From contig CM020618.1 of assembly GCA_009829735.1 (NCBI GenBank), forward strand, positions 39,733,030 to 39,797,029: DNA of 64,000 nucleotides. Reading direction: 5' to 3'. This DNA is from Pyropia yezoensis. Its lineage: Eukaryota; Rhodophyta; Bangiophyceae; Bangiales; Bangiaceae. Positions 1 to 10,491 of this stretch are shown here, in pieces (position 1 is the first letter of the stretch; each line of letters starts with the position of its first letter). The position numbers were made by a program, and so were the translations under genes. The notes under the pieces were generated by a model, which worked only from the letters and a program-made list of their open reading frames with translations, made no database searches and was not told where the DNA came from.

Positions 1-1303
1 ACCACCACAGCGGACGAGCTGCCGCCTGGCCCTTTGGCCACACACTGGCTCGCAGCCGGCTGCTGCTGCCAGTCGCAAGTCCTGTCGGTCCGGCCAGGAA
101 ATTATTACAATAGGCAGGACTTCTGGATGGCGGCTCTCTCGCGCGAGCAACCGTGCGATCGTGCAGTCTGTCAACTCGATTGCGAGCGAATCGACGCGAG
201 GTAGGCGGGGGTCGGACGTCAGGGAAGGCAAACGGGGGCCACTCACGATCAGCCATGAAGAAGCTCCTGGTTGGTCGGCTGCCAGTCGTGGCATCTGGTT
301 GGCTCCCATGGGATGACTTCTGGATCAACATCTGCAGCGCTCTCTCGAGTCCAAGGCCGAGTCGGGGGTCCTCCCGTCGAGGGAGACCGTGAACATGCGT
401 GTATCCTACTCACCCCCAGTTAAGGGTGGACACCAGGGTTCAGCGGCGAATATGGCTTACATCGGAAACGTACAGCATTCAAACGACTTCTGACTTGATA
501 CGATATTCCCATTGGACAACGAAACATCCCCGGAGCAATCGATATGGAACAACGAGTACAGACCAGCACATGCCAGATGAGGAAACGCCTTTTCTCATTC
601 TTTGCGAGCACCATAAACTGCACTATGACGAGAGCTGTTTTATGCATATAAGATATTCTGATGTTTCTCGTTGGTTCAGCGTTGGTTCAGAGCATATATA
701 TATGTTTCATAATTGTTTTCATAGTGTTGATGACTGTGCGCTACAATCAGTGCTACAAGCAGGCCACCAGAGTGAGAAAAGGCCACATTCTGATGTATAT
801 TTTCAGCCTGAGTCCCTCGCCATGGAGGCTCTTTGCGACCATGCTCGATTTCCTCGTGACACGTGCTCCGAAGCCTGGAATAGTTCATATCTTCTCAGTA
901 TATGGCAAGTTTGCTCCTGACTACGAGCTATGAGCCAATTGCTGACACGAAATCGCTCTGAACCCTGATGTCTGCTCTCAGGCCTGCTTGGGGGTGTATA
1001 TGAGGCCGGATGATGATCAAGGAGGGTGGGGGCAGGAGTTGTCCAGGAAGGTGGGGACGAGGGCCCCTGGGCAATGGCTGTCCGGGAGGGAGGGGACGGG
1101 GGCCCCTGACGCCTGGGGCGCCATGGACTGCAGACGGTGCGTGAGTACAAAGCCGTCGCGCCGGCGCCGTGCTGCCCAAAAGTGCACGTTTCACAGCCCC
1201 TCGCCGCGCCCGTCGCGTACACGTCCGCCACTGTTGCCCATACCGCCCCACAGTTCCCCTTCGTCCTGATTATTATTTTGCCTCCCTACCCCGTGCAGCC
1301 ACG
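1..1303. other. 5' flank of OYE copy 1, with AT-rich insertion
   Basis: No gene is supported here. Positions about 140-330 and 1140-1303 match the flank of the second OYE gene (about 4590-4780 and 4900-5168); both contain the same 25-bp stretch ending in a 'gatgacttctggatc' core. Positions about 340-1000 have no counterpart in copy 2. They are AT-rich, with a run of TA repeats near 695-705 and short direct repeats such as 'gttggttcag' at about 670-690. They look like an insertion into copy 1 or a deletion from copy 2. The overlapping small ORFs lack recognisable protein character. Confidence 0.55.
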
Positions 1304-3096
1304 ATGGCGCCCTCCCCTCTCCTTACGCCCTTCACCCTGGGTGGCGACCTGCCGCTCAAGAACCGGATGGTGTTGGCGCCCATGACCCGTGCCCGCGCCG
1401 GCGACTCGCATTGCCCCGACGCGATGGTGGCTCGGTATTATGTGCAGCGGGCGTCGGCGGGTCTGGTCATCACCGAGGGCACCTTCATCTCCCCCATCGC
1501 CAATGGCTGGGTGGGCGCGCCTGAGATTTACTCCCCCGCCGCCACCGCGGGGTGGAAGGAGGTGACGGACAAAGTGCACGCCGCGGGGGGGCTGAATTTC
1601 TGTCAGCTGTGGCACAGTGGGCGTGCGTCGCACACGTCGCTCCACCCCAAGGAGGGGCGCGCCGTGGCGGCGTCCGCCATTGCCATTGACGAGCCGACCG
1701 TCCACACGCCCGACGGCAAGATGCCCCACGAGGTGCCCGACGCCCTGACCGTGGACAGCATCAAGGCGACGGTCGCGGACTTTGCGGCCGCCGCGGCCAA
1801 TGCCAAGGCGGCGGGCTTTGACGGGATAGAACTTCACGGCGCCAACGGGTATCTCATTGACACGTTCCTGCAGACCAAGACGAACAAGCGCACAGACGAG
1901 TACTCGGGGGAGAGCCTGGAGGGGCGCTTCCGGTTCCTGAAGGAGGTCCTCGAGGCGGTGCTGGAGGTGTGGCCAGCCAACCGCGTCGGCGTGCGGCTGT
2001 CGCCCAACGGGTCGTACAATGACCAGGTGCGTTGGGAGTTGGAGATGGACGGGCTCCTGGCTTTACATCGAGGTTCTGGGATGTGGGCTTGGTGTCGTGG
2101 GGCGTGGCCATCGGGCCAATGCAACGCGGCATAGCCGGTCATTGCCACCAGGTCGCTTCGGTTAGCGTGGCGTGGGCTCCAGGTGTTGGAGAGCTTGGGC
2201 GCAGCCGATCCATCTGGGCGTTGGACTTTTGACCGATTCGTCTTGTAAGTGCTCGCACCAGCTATACTCACATGCCGCGTTCATTTGCTGTCTTTTTATT
2301 TTTTGCCTGCCTGCTTTGCGCGCCTTCTTTTGTTGCTTGTTGATGCGCGTTTGTCTTTTTATTGCAGGGCTCCCCCGACTTCCGCGAGGCCTTCCCGTGG
2401 TTTGTGAAGCAGCTCGATACGTATAAGCTGGCGTACATCCACCTGCTCGTACGTTTTCTATCTCTTAGCTTCGGTGTCTGGCGGGAGGGGGCAGCGCCGG
2501 GCTGCGCGGGGTGGCTGTCACCCGCCGCGCTGATGCGGCTTTGCCTGCTGCAAAAGCTTTGTGTGACCAGGAGCTGGCTGCGCTGGCCGAATGTGGCCTG
2601 CAGTCCCACAGGTACCTACCCACGTCACACGACAGCATCTCACACTTGACGCACTTAATTATATTTCCTCGCCTTCTTGGTCTTTTTTTTACACGCTTGG
2701 CTGGGGCCCCTTGTATGGTGTTTTTTTTGTCACCACCGCCACACGCATGGGTTACCCCCGCTGCACGTTCCCCCCCCTTTCCCCTGTGGGCAGATTGGGC
2801 TTGACTTCGGTTTCCACAAGCTCGGCGAGCCGATGGTCATGGCGGACTTCCGCAAGGTGACCTCCACCCCCCTCATTGCCAACTGTGGGTACACCCAAGA
2901 GTCAGGGGAGAAGGAGGTGGCCGACCGCAACACGGACCTCGTGTCGTACGGGCGGCCTTGGATTACCAATCCAGACCTGCCCGCTCGGTTCGCGACGGGC
3001 ACTAAGCTGGCAGACCACCCGCCCGTGAGCATCTGGTACAGCGCGGGTCCCAAGGGGTACGTGGACTATCCCAACGCGGACGGGACGGTCGTGTAA
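1304..3096 (+). CDS. Old Yellow Enzyme family NAD(P)H:flavin oxidoreductase, copy 1 (3 exons)
   Basis: Exons are 1304-2026, 2368-2448 and 2794-3096, giving 368 aa, the usual length for OYE/12-oxophytodienoate reductase proteins. Introns are GT..AG and in phase 0. FMN-dependent ene-reductases of this family reduce activated C=C bonds with NAD(P)H. Visible family marks: APMTR with flavin-contacting Thr28, QLWH with Trp103, the substrate-binding H178-x2-N181-x-Y183 (HxxN type, as in yeast OYE and bacterial homologues, not the HxxH of plant OPR3), and the C-terminal NPDLP and GYVDYP blocks that close the barrel. The ATG at 1304 follows 'cagccacg' and begins the alignable region; an upstream in-frame ATG (1169) is not conserved in copy 2. 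No transit peptide is obvious. The substrate, and whether it acts in oxylipin metabolism, cannot be read from sequence. The paralogue is at 5169-6881. Confidence 0.93.
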
Positions 3097-3205
3097 AAGA
3101 GGGGGCCGTGAGTGGTACCTGAGGGGAGGGGGGGAGGAAGGCCGAGGGTGCAGGCGGTTTGAGGCCATTCCTACAATTCTACAGTTTGTCAGCGGCTTGG
3201 ACAGC

Positions 3206-3211
3206 AGTAAA
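3206..3211 (+). terminator. Candidate poly(A) signal (AGTAAA) of OYE copy 1
   Basis: AGTAAA lies 110 bp after the stop codon, in a block conserved with the 3' end of copy 2, where the aligned hexamer is the canonical AATAAA (7024-7029). Confidence 0.4.
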
Positions 3212-3259
3212 CTGCGTCGGTACCAGGAGGGTGCATATTCCTGAAAAGCGCAGAAAATC

Positions 3260-3655
3260 ATGGACAGTACTTACATTCTCGATTCTGACTCCGGTGGTGG
3301 GTGCGGCGACCTGGGTACCCCCCCCTACCGTGGGGACAGCGGCGGGAGCGTGAAAGCCGCCACAACCGCCACTGCCCGTTCCGCCGCGCACGCCGCCGCG
3401 GGTACGGACGGCGAGGAAGAGGTGGGGACTGGCGTTGAATCGGGCGCCGTGACGGCGACGGTCATCACCGCAACAGTGGGGACAGACGGCGGTGGCGGCG
3501 GCTGTGGCGACTTCTTCGTCAGCGGCTGTGACGGCGACGGCGGCCGGCGGCAGCGGCGGTCATGCTGTGGAGGGAGGGCGCATTTCTGCGTCTGCGTGAT
3601 ACGGGGGGCGCGGGAGGTGACTGGCGGTGGTGGTGCAGATGAGGAGCGCGAGAAT
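3260..3655. other. GC-rich interval without supported gene
   Basis: The interval has GGC/GAC-rich low-complexity sequence. An open frame exists (3260-3670) but its composition is Gly/Thr/Asp repeats and it ends inside the hairpin repeat. I see no domain, splice signal or promoter. Confidence 0.5.
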
Positions 3656-3657
3656 GG

Positions 3658-3809
3658 ACGCAGGCGATGACAAATGATGCAAATGAAAAGTGCTGTGTAG
3701 GAAGCTGCAGGAAGCTACACAGCACTTTTCATTTGCATCATTTGTCATCGCCTGCGTGAAGAAAGCTACACAGCACTTTTCGTTTGCATCTTTTGTCATC
3801 GCCTGCGTC
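3658..3809. repeat. Perfect 42-bp inverted repeat (hairpin) plus a third direct copy
   Basis: The arm at 3658-3699 is the exact reverse complement of 3716-3757, separated by a 16-nt loop containing CTGCAG. A third copy of the second arm follows at about 3765-3808 with two substitutions. The whole could form a very stable stem of 42 bp. The sequence is AT-rich compared with its surroundings, so it is likely a small transposed or foldback element. Confidence 0.85.
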
Positions 3810-3854
3810 AAGGTCAATTCCAAATGTCGAGCCGACAAATTCGACGATTAATAT

Positions 3855-4327
3855 CCATATTGCAGTTCTCCCAATTTTGGCCGATCCGGACAAGAACAAG
3901 AACAACAGTCCACTGACCAATGACATGCCTCACAGGATGCCTCTCTGACCAATGAAAGCTCCGAATCAGCCTCCATTGTTGTGCAAACAGCAAGATCTGC
4001 GACTTTCCCTGGACTCCGAGCACATGGAGGGGAGAACCGGAGTGGAACAGACCCCAAGACAAGCTGGACAACTGTTCCGGAGAGGAACGAGCCGATGTGG
4101 GGGGAATCTGCGGCGATCTCAGCCGAGAGAACAACAGTGTTTCGACCAATCAGCGATTGGTAAGAGGCCCACTGTGGCTGCAGCCAATCATATGCTCAGG
4201 GCGATCGGACCCCTAGAGCACGCGATTGGCTCGCCCTCACCTACCAGCACGCGATTGGCTCACACAGTTGTTCATGCAGTGTTGTTCTTGTCCGAATTGG
4301 CCAAAATTGGGAAAACAGCAATATTAT
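3855..4327. mobile_element. MITE-like element with ~50-bp imperfect terminal inverted repeats
   Basis: The left arm, about 3855-3906 (core 'cccaattttggcc'), is the imperfect reverse complement of the right arm, about 4279-4327 (core 'ggccaaaattggg'). The match also includes 'gttgttcttg' and 'gcaatat' on the two sides. No transposase is encoded. The interior holds several CCAAT/ATTGG motifs (for example near 3918, 3950, 4146, 4162 and 4225). No target-site duplication was identified, so the ends are approximate. Confidence 0.5.
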
Positions 4328-4899
4328 GGCTTCTTCAAGTGCTTGAGCGTGAAAGTGATATTCTATTGGCTGACGAGGCAAGGCAACGCTGCGATGGCCA
4401 CCGCTTTTTGCTCCACTGGTCAGATGCAACTGAGATATTTAGATAGTTGTCAGCTCCCTAGGTCAACAGCGAGGTCGAGTTCTATTGGCAGACTCCTTGC
4501 CTGCCGACTGTGCATGGTGCTCCTGCCAATCGTAAATAAGTCTTCTCGGTTGGCAAGAGGACGCCCAGTTCGAGAAGGACTTTGATGGAGCGGCGCTCGC
4601 GCGAGCGATGAGAGATCGTGTTGTCTGTCAACTCGTCTGCAGCGAGTTGACGCGTGGTTGGTGGAGGTGGCACTGTCAGGGAAGGCACGAGGAAGCCACT
4701 AATGAAGAGCCATTAAGAAGATGCCGGTTGGTCAGTTCCGTTTTTTGGAGGCACCCGGTTGGCTCCCATGGGATGACTTCTGGATCTATGTATGCATGCA
4801 CGAACTCGAGGTCCCCCCTCAGGATGAATCTGGGAGGATGGGGCAATATCGATAGACCTCCTGGCTGGATGGGCCACTGACGGTGCTCGCCAGCACAGT

Positions 4900-5095
4900 A
4901 CAGTACAAAGCCGAGGCATCGACGCCGTGTCCGTGTTGCCTGCGTCTGCGCGATTCACAGCCACTCTCGCCGTGCCTGTCGCGTACACGTCCCGCTGTCG
5001 GTGCAGGAGTACAAAGCCGACGCGTCGACGCCGTGTTGCTTGGGACTGGACATCGCCCAGTCCCTCGCGCTGCCCGTCGCGTACACGTCTGCTGC
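4900..5095 (+). repeat. ~95-bp tandem repeat in the OYE copy 2 leader (2 units)
   Basis: Each unit begins 'agtacaaagccga' (about 4901 and 5003) and ends 'gtcgcgtacacgtc' (about 4978 and 5078). The corresponding leader of copy 1 (about 1146-1232) has a single unit. This is a local duplication after the gene duplication, in the probable promoter or 5' UTR. Confidence 0.7.
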
Positions 5096-5168
5096 TGCTC
5101 CCCATCCCGCCCCGCCCTTCCCCTTCTTTCCTGTCTATTGTCTTGCCTCCCCACCCCGTGCAGCCACC

Positions 5169-6881
5169 ATGGCGCCCTCTCCCCTGCTGACGCCCTTCAC
5201 CCTGGGTGGCGACCTGCCGCTCAAGAACCGGATGGTGTTGGCGCCCATGACCCGTGGCCGCGCCCGCAACGCGCAGCGCCCCGACGCGATGATGGCTCGG
5301 TATTATGTGCAGCGGGCGTCGGCGGGTCTGGTCATCACCGAGGGCACCTTCATCTCCCCCATCGCCAATGGCTGGGTGGGTGCGCCCGAGATTTACTCCC
5401 CCGCCGCCACCGCGGGGTGGAAGGAGGTGACGGACAAAGTGCACGCCGCGGGGGGGCTGATCTTCTGTCAACTCTGGCACTGTGGGCGGGCGTCGCACAG
5501 CTCGTTCCACCCCAAGGAGGGGCGCGCCGTCGCGGCGTCCGCCATTGCCATTGACGAGTCGACCATCCACGCGCCCGACGGCAAGGTGCCCCACGAGGTG
5601 CCCGACGCCCTGACCGTGGACGGCATCAAGGCGACGGTCGCGGACTTTGCGGCCGCCGCGGCCAATGCGAAGGCGGCGGGCTTTGACGGGGTAGAAGTCC
5701 ACGGGGCCAACGGGTATCTCATTGACACGTTCCTGCAGACCAAGACGAACAAGCGCACAGACGAGTACTCGGGGGAGAGCCTGGAGGGGCGCTTCCGGTT
5801 CCTGAAGGAGGTCCTCGAGGCGGTGCTGGAGGTGTGGCCAGCCAACCGCGTCGGCGTGCGGCTGTCGCCCAACGGGGTCTACAATGACCAGGTGCGTGGG
5901 GAGTAGGAGAGGGAAGGGCATCTGGTTGTGTTGAGAGGTGCTTCTGGGACGTGGGCCCGGGGTCGTGGGGCATGGCCGACGGGCGGGTGCCATATTGCCT
6001 GGCCGGTCTTGGCTAGCAGGTCGTTTCGGTTGGAATGGCGCGGGCCGCTGCTGCATGGGAGATTGGGTGTGGGCGAGCCTGCTGGTTTTCAGCCCGTCGG
6101 CCGCTTCGCCTTTCCCGTCGTTCGTGTCAGCCGTACTCACATGCCCCGTTGTTCTCTGCTGTCGTTCTTTTTTGTGCCTGCGTGTGCGCCTACGCCTGGT
6201 GCCCGTTGACGTGCGTTTTTTTGTTTGTGTGTAGGGCTCCCCCGACTTCCGCGAGGCCTTCCCGTGGTTTGTCAAGCAGCTCGATTCGTACAAGCTGGCG
6301 TACATCCACTTTATTGTACGTTCGTCCCTCGTGCGCTTGCGGTGCTTGGCGGGAGGGAGCAGGGGGCGTGCTGCACAACAGTGGCTGTCACCCGCCTCGC
6401 AGACGCGGTGTTACTTGTTGGAGCTGCTGGGTGGCCACGCGGAGCTTGCCACGTTGGTGGGACGCCGCGCACTGTCCCACACTGCTCGTACCCGCTCAAC
6501 GCGACAGCATCTCACACAGGACGCCCTTTTTCCCGCTGCCCCTCCCGGTCCGTTCCTTTTTTTTTTCCATGTGCGCAGATTGGACTTGGCTTTGGCTTCC
6601 ACAAGCTCGGCGAGCCGATGGTCATGGCGGACTTCCGCAAGGTGACCTCCACCCCCCTCATTGCCAACTGTGGGTACACCCAAGAGTCGGGGGAGAAGGA
6701 GGTGGCGGACGGCAACACGGACCTCGTGTCGTTCGGGCGGCCGTGGATTACCAACCCGGACCTGCCCGCCCGGTTCGCGGCGGGCACCCCACTAGCAGAG
6801 GACCCGCCAATGGGCATCTGGTACAGCGCGGGTCCCAAGGGTTACGTGGACTACCCCAACGCGGACGGGACGGTCGTGTAA
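5169..6881 (+). CDS. Old Yellow Enzyme family NAD(P)H:flavin oxidoreductase, copy 2 (3 exons)
   Basis: Exons are 5169-5891, 6235-6315 and 6579-6881, giving 368 aa with exon lengths identical to copy 1 (723, 81 and 303 nt). The ATG is in a strong 'gccaccatgg' context. All OYE marks of copy 1 are conserved: Thr28, Trp103, H178/N181/Y183 and the C-terminal GYVDYP. Main protein differences lie in residues 29-42, in a few positions around 104-140, and near the C terminus. Introns have the same positions and similar lengths but differ much more than the exons. Predicted to be a soluble FMN ene-reductase. Both copies look intact, so subfunctional expression is possible; the copy-specific leader repeat and AT-rich insertion are candidate causes. 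Confidence 0.93.
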
Positions 6882-7023
6882 AAGTAAGGAGGGGTCGTTA
6901 GTTGTACCCAACGGAGGGGGGGGGGGGGGGGGGGGGGGGGAGGCAGAAAGGTCGACGGTGGGGGAGGCGGCTTGAGGCCATCCACACCCTTACCTGCTCC
7001 ATTTTGCCAGCGGCTTGGACAGC

Positions 7024-7029
7024 AATAAA
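7024..7029 (+). terminator. Poly(A) signal (AATAAA) of OYE copy 2
   Basis: AATAAA lies 143 bp after the stop codon, at the end of the 3' block shared by both OYE copies. Confidence 0.55.
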
Positions 7030-7049
7030 CCGCGCCGGTACCCGCGCGC

Positions 7050-8782
7050 TTTCCCCGTCGATGCGCTCCGTCTGTCACAAAGAAAAGACGGCGCTCCGGT
7101 GCTAACCTGCGTTTTGGCACGACAGGTGTCGCTGCGCCCGAGCAGCCCGAGGCGGGGAGACCCACAGCAGGGGCCTGCCCACCCCACCCTCCCCACGCCC
7201 GCACACGGGGACGCGTCGCGCCACAAGACCGGTGGCCGCAAACAACCACCCCTGGTGACTGCGCCCCCCCCCCTCTTGCCGGACCCACCCGTGGCGCGCT
7301 GGTCGGGGCTGCTGTGTGGAGCGGCGGGCAATCTTTCCATCAAAGGGGGTGTGGCTATCGGCGGGGGGGGCCCATCGCGGGTGACTGGGTCGCGGGCTGG
7401 GCGCCGCCGGCCGGCAGCTGCAGCAGGGGGGAGGAAGCGTCGGCAGGTGTGCAGGACGACGGCCGTGAGGCTGGTGGCCGCTTGCCAAACGGGCGCCCCC
7501 TTTCGAGGGGGTGCTGTTGCTCATGGCGGCGACGGACATCCTCCCGCGCGGCATGTTTTGGGCGGGGAGCCCGCGGGGAGGGAGTGGCCTGCCGTTGCCA
7601 CCGCCAACCGGCTGTGTGCCGTCCCCTCCGATGCGATCCTGTCGCGCGGTAACGACACAGCCCCGCGGCGCTGTCGCGGCGTACCTCCCCACCCCCACCC
7701 GCGGCGGTGGGTGGGTGAGCCGGTGGGCGGGTGGGTGGCCAGCCGCCCCTGCCGCCGACACACCACGGGCACGTCGCCTCTGACCCGCACAGCCAGCCGC
7801 GGGGTGGTCGGCGGCAGCGGCGGCAGCGGCGGCAGCGGCGGCAGCGACGGCAGCGGTGGCAGCGACGGCAGGCCGGGCCCCGCCTGTGGCGGCGCGGGCG
7901 CCCACGCGCGGCCGGGGACACGTGGGGGTGCCGCGGCACGCGGCCCGCTGCGCCCCCCCCCGCCGCCAGGTTGGCGACCACGGGCAGGGGTCGGGGCGGG
8001 TGGACAGGCAGGCGGGCAGGCAGGCGGGCGGGCGGGCGGGCAGGCGGGCGGGCAGGCAGGCGGGCGCGGGGGGGGATGTGCGTTGACACCCCTCTCCACC
8101 CGCCATGGTGGCGTCGCGGCGTGACGCCCCGCCTTCCCCCCTGCGGCGGCGGGCGGCCAGCCGCCGAGCCACGGGGGCGGCCACAGACGCGCCCGCTGCC
8201 ACCCCTGTCTGTGGCACCCGCCGGTGGGGGGGGCGATGCCCTGTAGACGGCAGGGACACCCGCCACGGCGACAACAGGTCAGGCCTCAACGACGCACCCG
8301 CCGGGGAGGGGGGTGGCGTCCCTCCGTCCCCCACCGCACCGCCCGCCCGCGCGTGACGGTGTGGGGGGCACGGGGCACGGTTCCTTTTTTTTTTTTTTTT
8401 CGCTACCCCGTCCCCCTGTCCAAGAGCCGCTCACCCGCACATGCCCCGCGGGCTGCTGCTCCCGCGGCGGCCGGCGCCCCGCTCGACGCGGGGGGGGGGG
8501 GTGGCCTCTGTCGGCGCCGACGGAGGGATGGTGCGCCGGCTCAGGCGTCACTGCAGTGGGAAAAAGGGGATCCGGCCGGGCCGACCGACGCTGCCCCCAA
8601 TGACCGTCTTGATCCCCATCGCGACCGACGGCGTCGCCGTCGACCCGTTCTGCATCGGTCACGTCACGGCGACTCGCCCCGCTGTCTTTTTCTTTTCGCA
8701 CCCCGACCCCCTCCCCCGCCCCCCCCCCCCCGCCCCTCCTCCCTCACCCCCCTCCCGGGCTGTCGGCGCTTGCCGCCCAAGC
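7050..8782. other. GC-rich simple-sequence interval upstream of LYAR-like gene
   Basis: Long open frames occur on both strands because stop codons are rare at this GC content. None shows a domain, and all consist of Pro/Gly/Arg runs. Notable tracts: (GGCAGC)n at about 7812-7872, GGCA/GGCG tetranucleotide repeats at about 7999-8065, and a 16-T run near 8385-8400. The last few hundred bases presumably hold the promoter of the downstream gene. Confidence 0.5.
7812..8065. repeat. Microsatellites (GGCAGC)n and (GGCR)n
   Basis: Two purely repetitive tracts, at 7812-7872 and 7999-8065, lie in non-coding GC-rich DNA. Confidence 0.8.
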
Positions 8783-10176
8783 ATGGTGTCCTTTTGCTGC
8801 GACGCCTGCCAGGCGGTGGTGAAGAAGCCCAAGGCGGTTGCCCATCTGGCCGCCTGCGGCCGGGCGGGCACCCTCAGCTGCATTGACTGTGGCGGCGGCT
8901 TTACCTGGGGCGTACGTTTTTTTTTTTTCTTGGTGTTGGGAAGGGAGGGGCGGGGGGGGGAGGTGGGCGGGGGCCGGCGGGGGAGGGGGGGGGGGGCTGT
9001 GGGTGTGTGTGGGTGGGGGGGTGTGGGTCCCCGCCCCGACTTTGCCACCCGCTGTCGTCACGCCCGCCCTCCCCCCCCCCCCCCCACCCCCCCCCACTGC
9101 GGTGCTCGTGCCGTGACTGGGGCCGTGCCGCCGCGCCCGTGCGCTGCCTGGCGTTGGGGGGGGGGGTAGCGGGGCGGCACCGGCCGTCACGGTGCCGCCG
9201 GCCGGCCGGCGGCACCGGCGCGCGCCTGTGGACATTGCGAAGCCCGTGGGACTAACCCGTGCGCCGGCGAGCCGCTCCCCCCACCCCTACCCTCCCTCTG
9301 CCCCGCGGTGGACTGTTTGTGACTGGCACTGATTTTTCTTTCCACACCTCCACACGCCGCCGCGCATGCCTCCCCCCCCCCCCGCCCCCCCCCCACCCCT
9401 CCCCCTCCCCACAGACGGTAGGCCGCCACACGTCGTGCTGGACAGAGGAACAGAAGTACAATGGAACGTCGGGCGCCCGGGGGGCGGTGGGTGCCGCACC
9501 GCCCGGCGCGGCGGCGGGGGCATCGTCGCCTGCCGATGGACCATCCTACTGCCGTACGTTGGGAGCGCGCCCCCTTTCCCCGTGTGCCGTGTGGTTTCCC
9601 TTTTGCCGATGTGGTTGTGCGTCGAGCGGGCGAGTGCCTTTCCGACGCGGGGTGCCGTCGCAGCGCACGCCCGCGTGCCGCCAGCGGCCGCGTCTTTGGG
9701 CCACAGCGGCTGACCCGCAGGTCCCGCGCGAGCGCCTGCTGCAGCTGCTCTTCTCTCTTTTTCTTTCGTACGTCTGCATTGTTCTTGTTGTGACCCCCTG
9801 CTCCCCCCCACCGTGTCGTGCGGCCCCTTCCCCCACCCCCCCTCCCCCCTACTCCCCCTTCACCCCACGGCGCGCGGCAACCCCCCCCGACGGGAGGGCG
9901 GGCGCAGACACGTGCACGACCGCCCTGCCCGGCGCGGTGGCCTCCCTGCAGCACTACGAGTCGAAAAAGCACAAGGCCGCGACGCGGCGGGCCAAGGCGG
10001 CTGCCAAGGCGGCGGCCGCCGCCGCCAGTGGCGGCAACAAGGCGAGGGGTCCCCGCCCGCCGGCAGCCACCCGCGGCGGCGGCGACGGCGACGACGGTGC
10101 GGATGCCGCCCCCGCGGCACGTGCGTCGCCCCCCCCCCCCCCCGCCCCCGCCCCAGACGCAGAAGACGCGGCGGCA

Positions 10177-10247
<71 letters not shown>

Positions 10248-10491
10248 GGGGGGGATCAAGCCCCTCCGCCGCGCCCTTCGCCGCGCCCCCGACCGGCGGC
10301 TGTCCCGCGCGGCCGCCGAGGCGGTGGCGGGGGCGGCGGCCGTTGCCGCCGCCGCCGCGGCGGGGGTAGTGACCGTTGCCCCGCACGGCGGGGCGGTCAC
10401 CTGGGTGGGGCGCCGCGGCGCGGGCGCGACGCGGCGGCGGCGAGGGCGGGAGGAGGCGGGGGCACCCCTGGGGGTTGCCCGGCAGCGCTAG
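8783..10491 (+). CDS. LYAR-type nucleolar zinc-finger protein (3 exons)
   Basis: Proposed exons are 8783-8911, 9415-9553 and 9908-10491 (283 aa); both introns start GTACGT and end CAG. LYAR homologues are nucleolar proteins linked to rRNA processing and growth control. The N terminus has the two LYAR C2HC fingers: C6-x2-C9..H21-x3-C25, and C33-x2-C36..H48-x2-C51 followed by TEEQKY, matching the family's CISEDQKY. Joining exon 2 to exon 3 splits one codon and yields C89-x2-C92-x12-H105-x5-H111, an exact U1/matrin-type C2H2 finger; that supports this splice choice. A polyalanine tract encoded by a GCG run precedes a basic C-terminal segment (PLRRALRRAPDRRLSRAA) that resembles the LYAR C-terminal winged-helix-like domain. 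The 3' end could contain a further intron. The long homopolymers make sequencing errors possible. Confidence 0.8.

Larger units (their letters stand above)
130..3245 (+). repeat. Tandem duplication unit, copy 1 (OYE gene plus flanks)
   Basis: This segment is paralogous to about 4590-7045. Similarity runs from upstream of the promoter, through all three exons and the intron positions, to the 3' untranslated region, where both copies contain 'cagcggcttggacagca' just before the poly(A) signal. Exons are nearly identical, while introns and flanks are clearly diverged. Outer boundaries are approximate because they were judged by eye. Confidence 0.75.
4590..7050 (+). repeat. Tandem duplication unit, copy 2 (OYE gene plus flanks)
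   Basis: This is the second copy of the unit at about 130-3245. It includes the shared upstream block near 4615-4780, the gene, and the shared 3' block ending with AATAAA near 7029. It lacks the AT-rich segment present upstream of copy 1. Confidence 0.75.

Noticed and set aside
3260..3670. 136-codon Gly/Thr-rich ORF after OYE copy 1
   Set aside because: Low complexity, no homologue in the second duplication unit, and it ends in the hairpin repeat.
7999..8065. Regular GGCA/GGCG units considered as a CRISPR-like array
   Set aside because: Tetranucleotide microsatellite without spacers, in a eukaryotic genome.
7015..8334. Long ORFs on both strands over GGCA/GGC repeats
   Set aside because: Repeat-derived, no domain, and both strands are open simultaneously.
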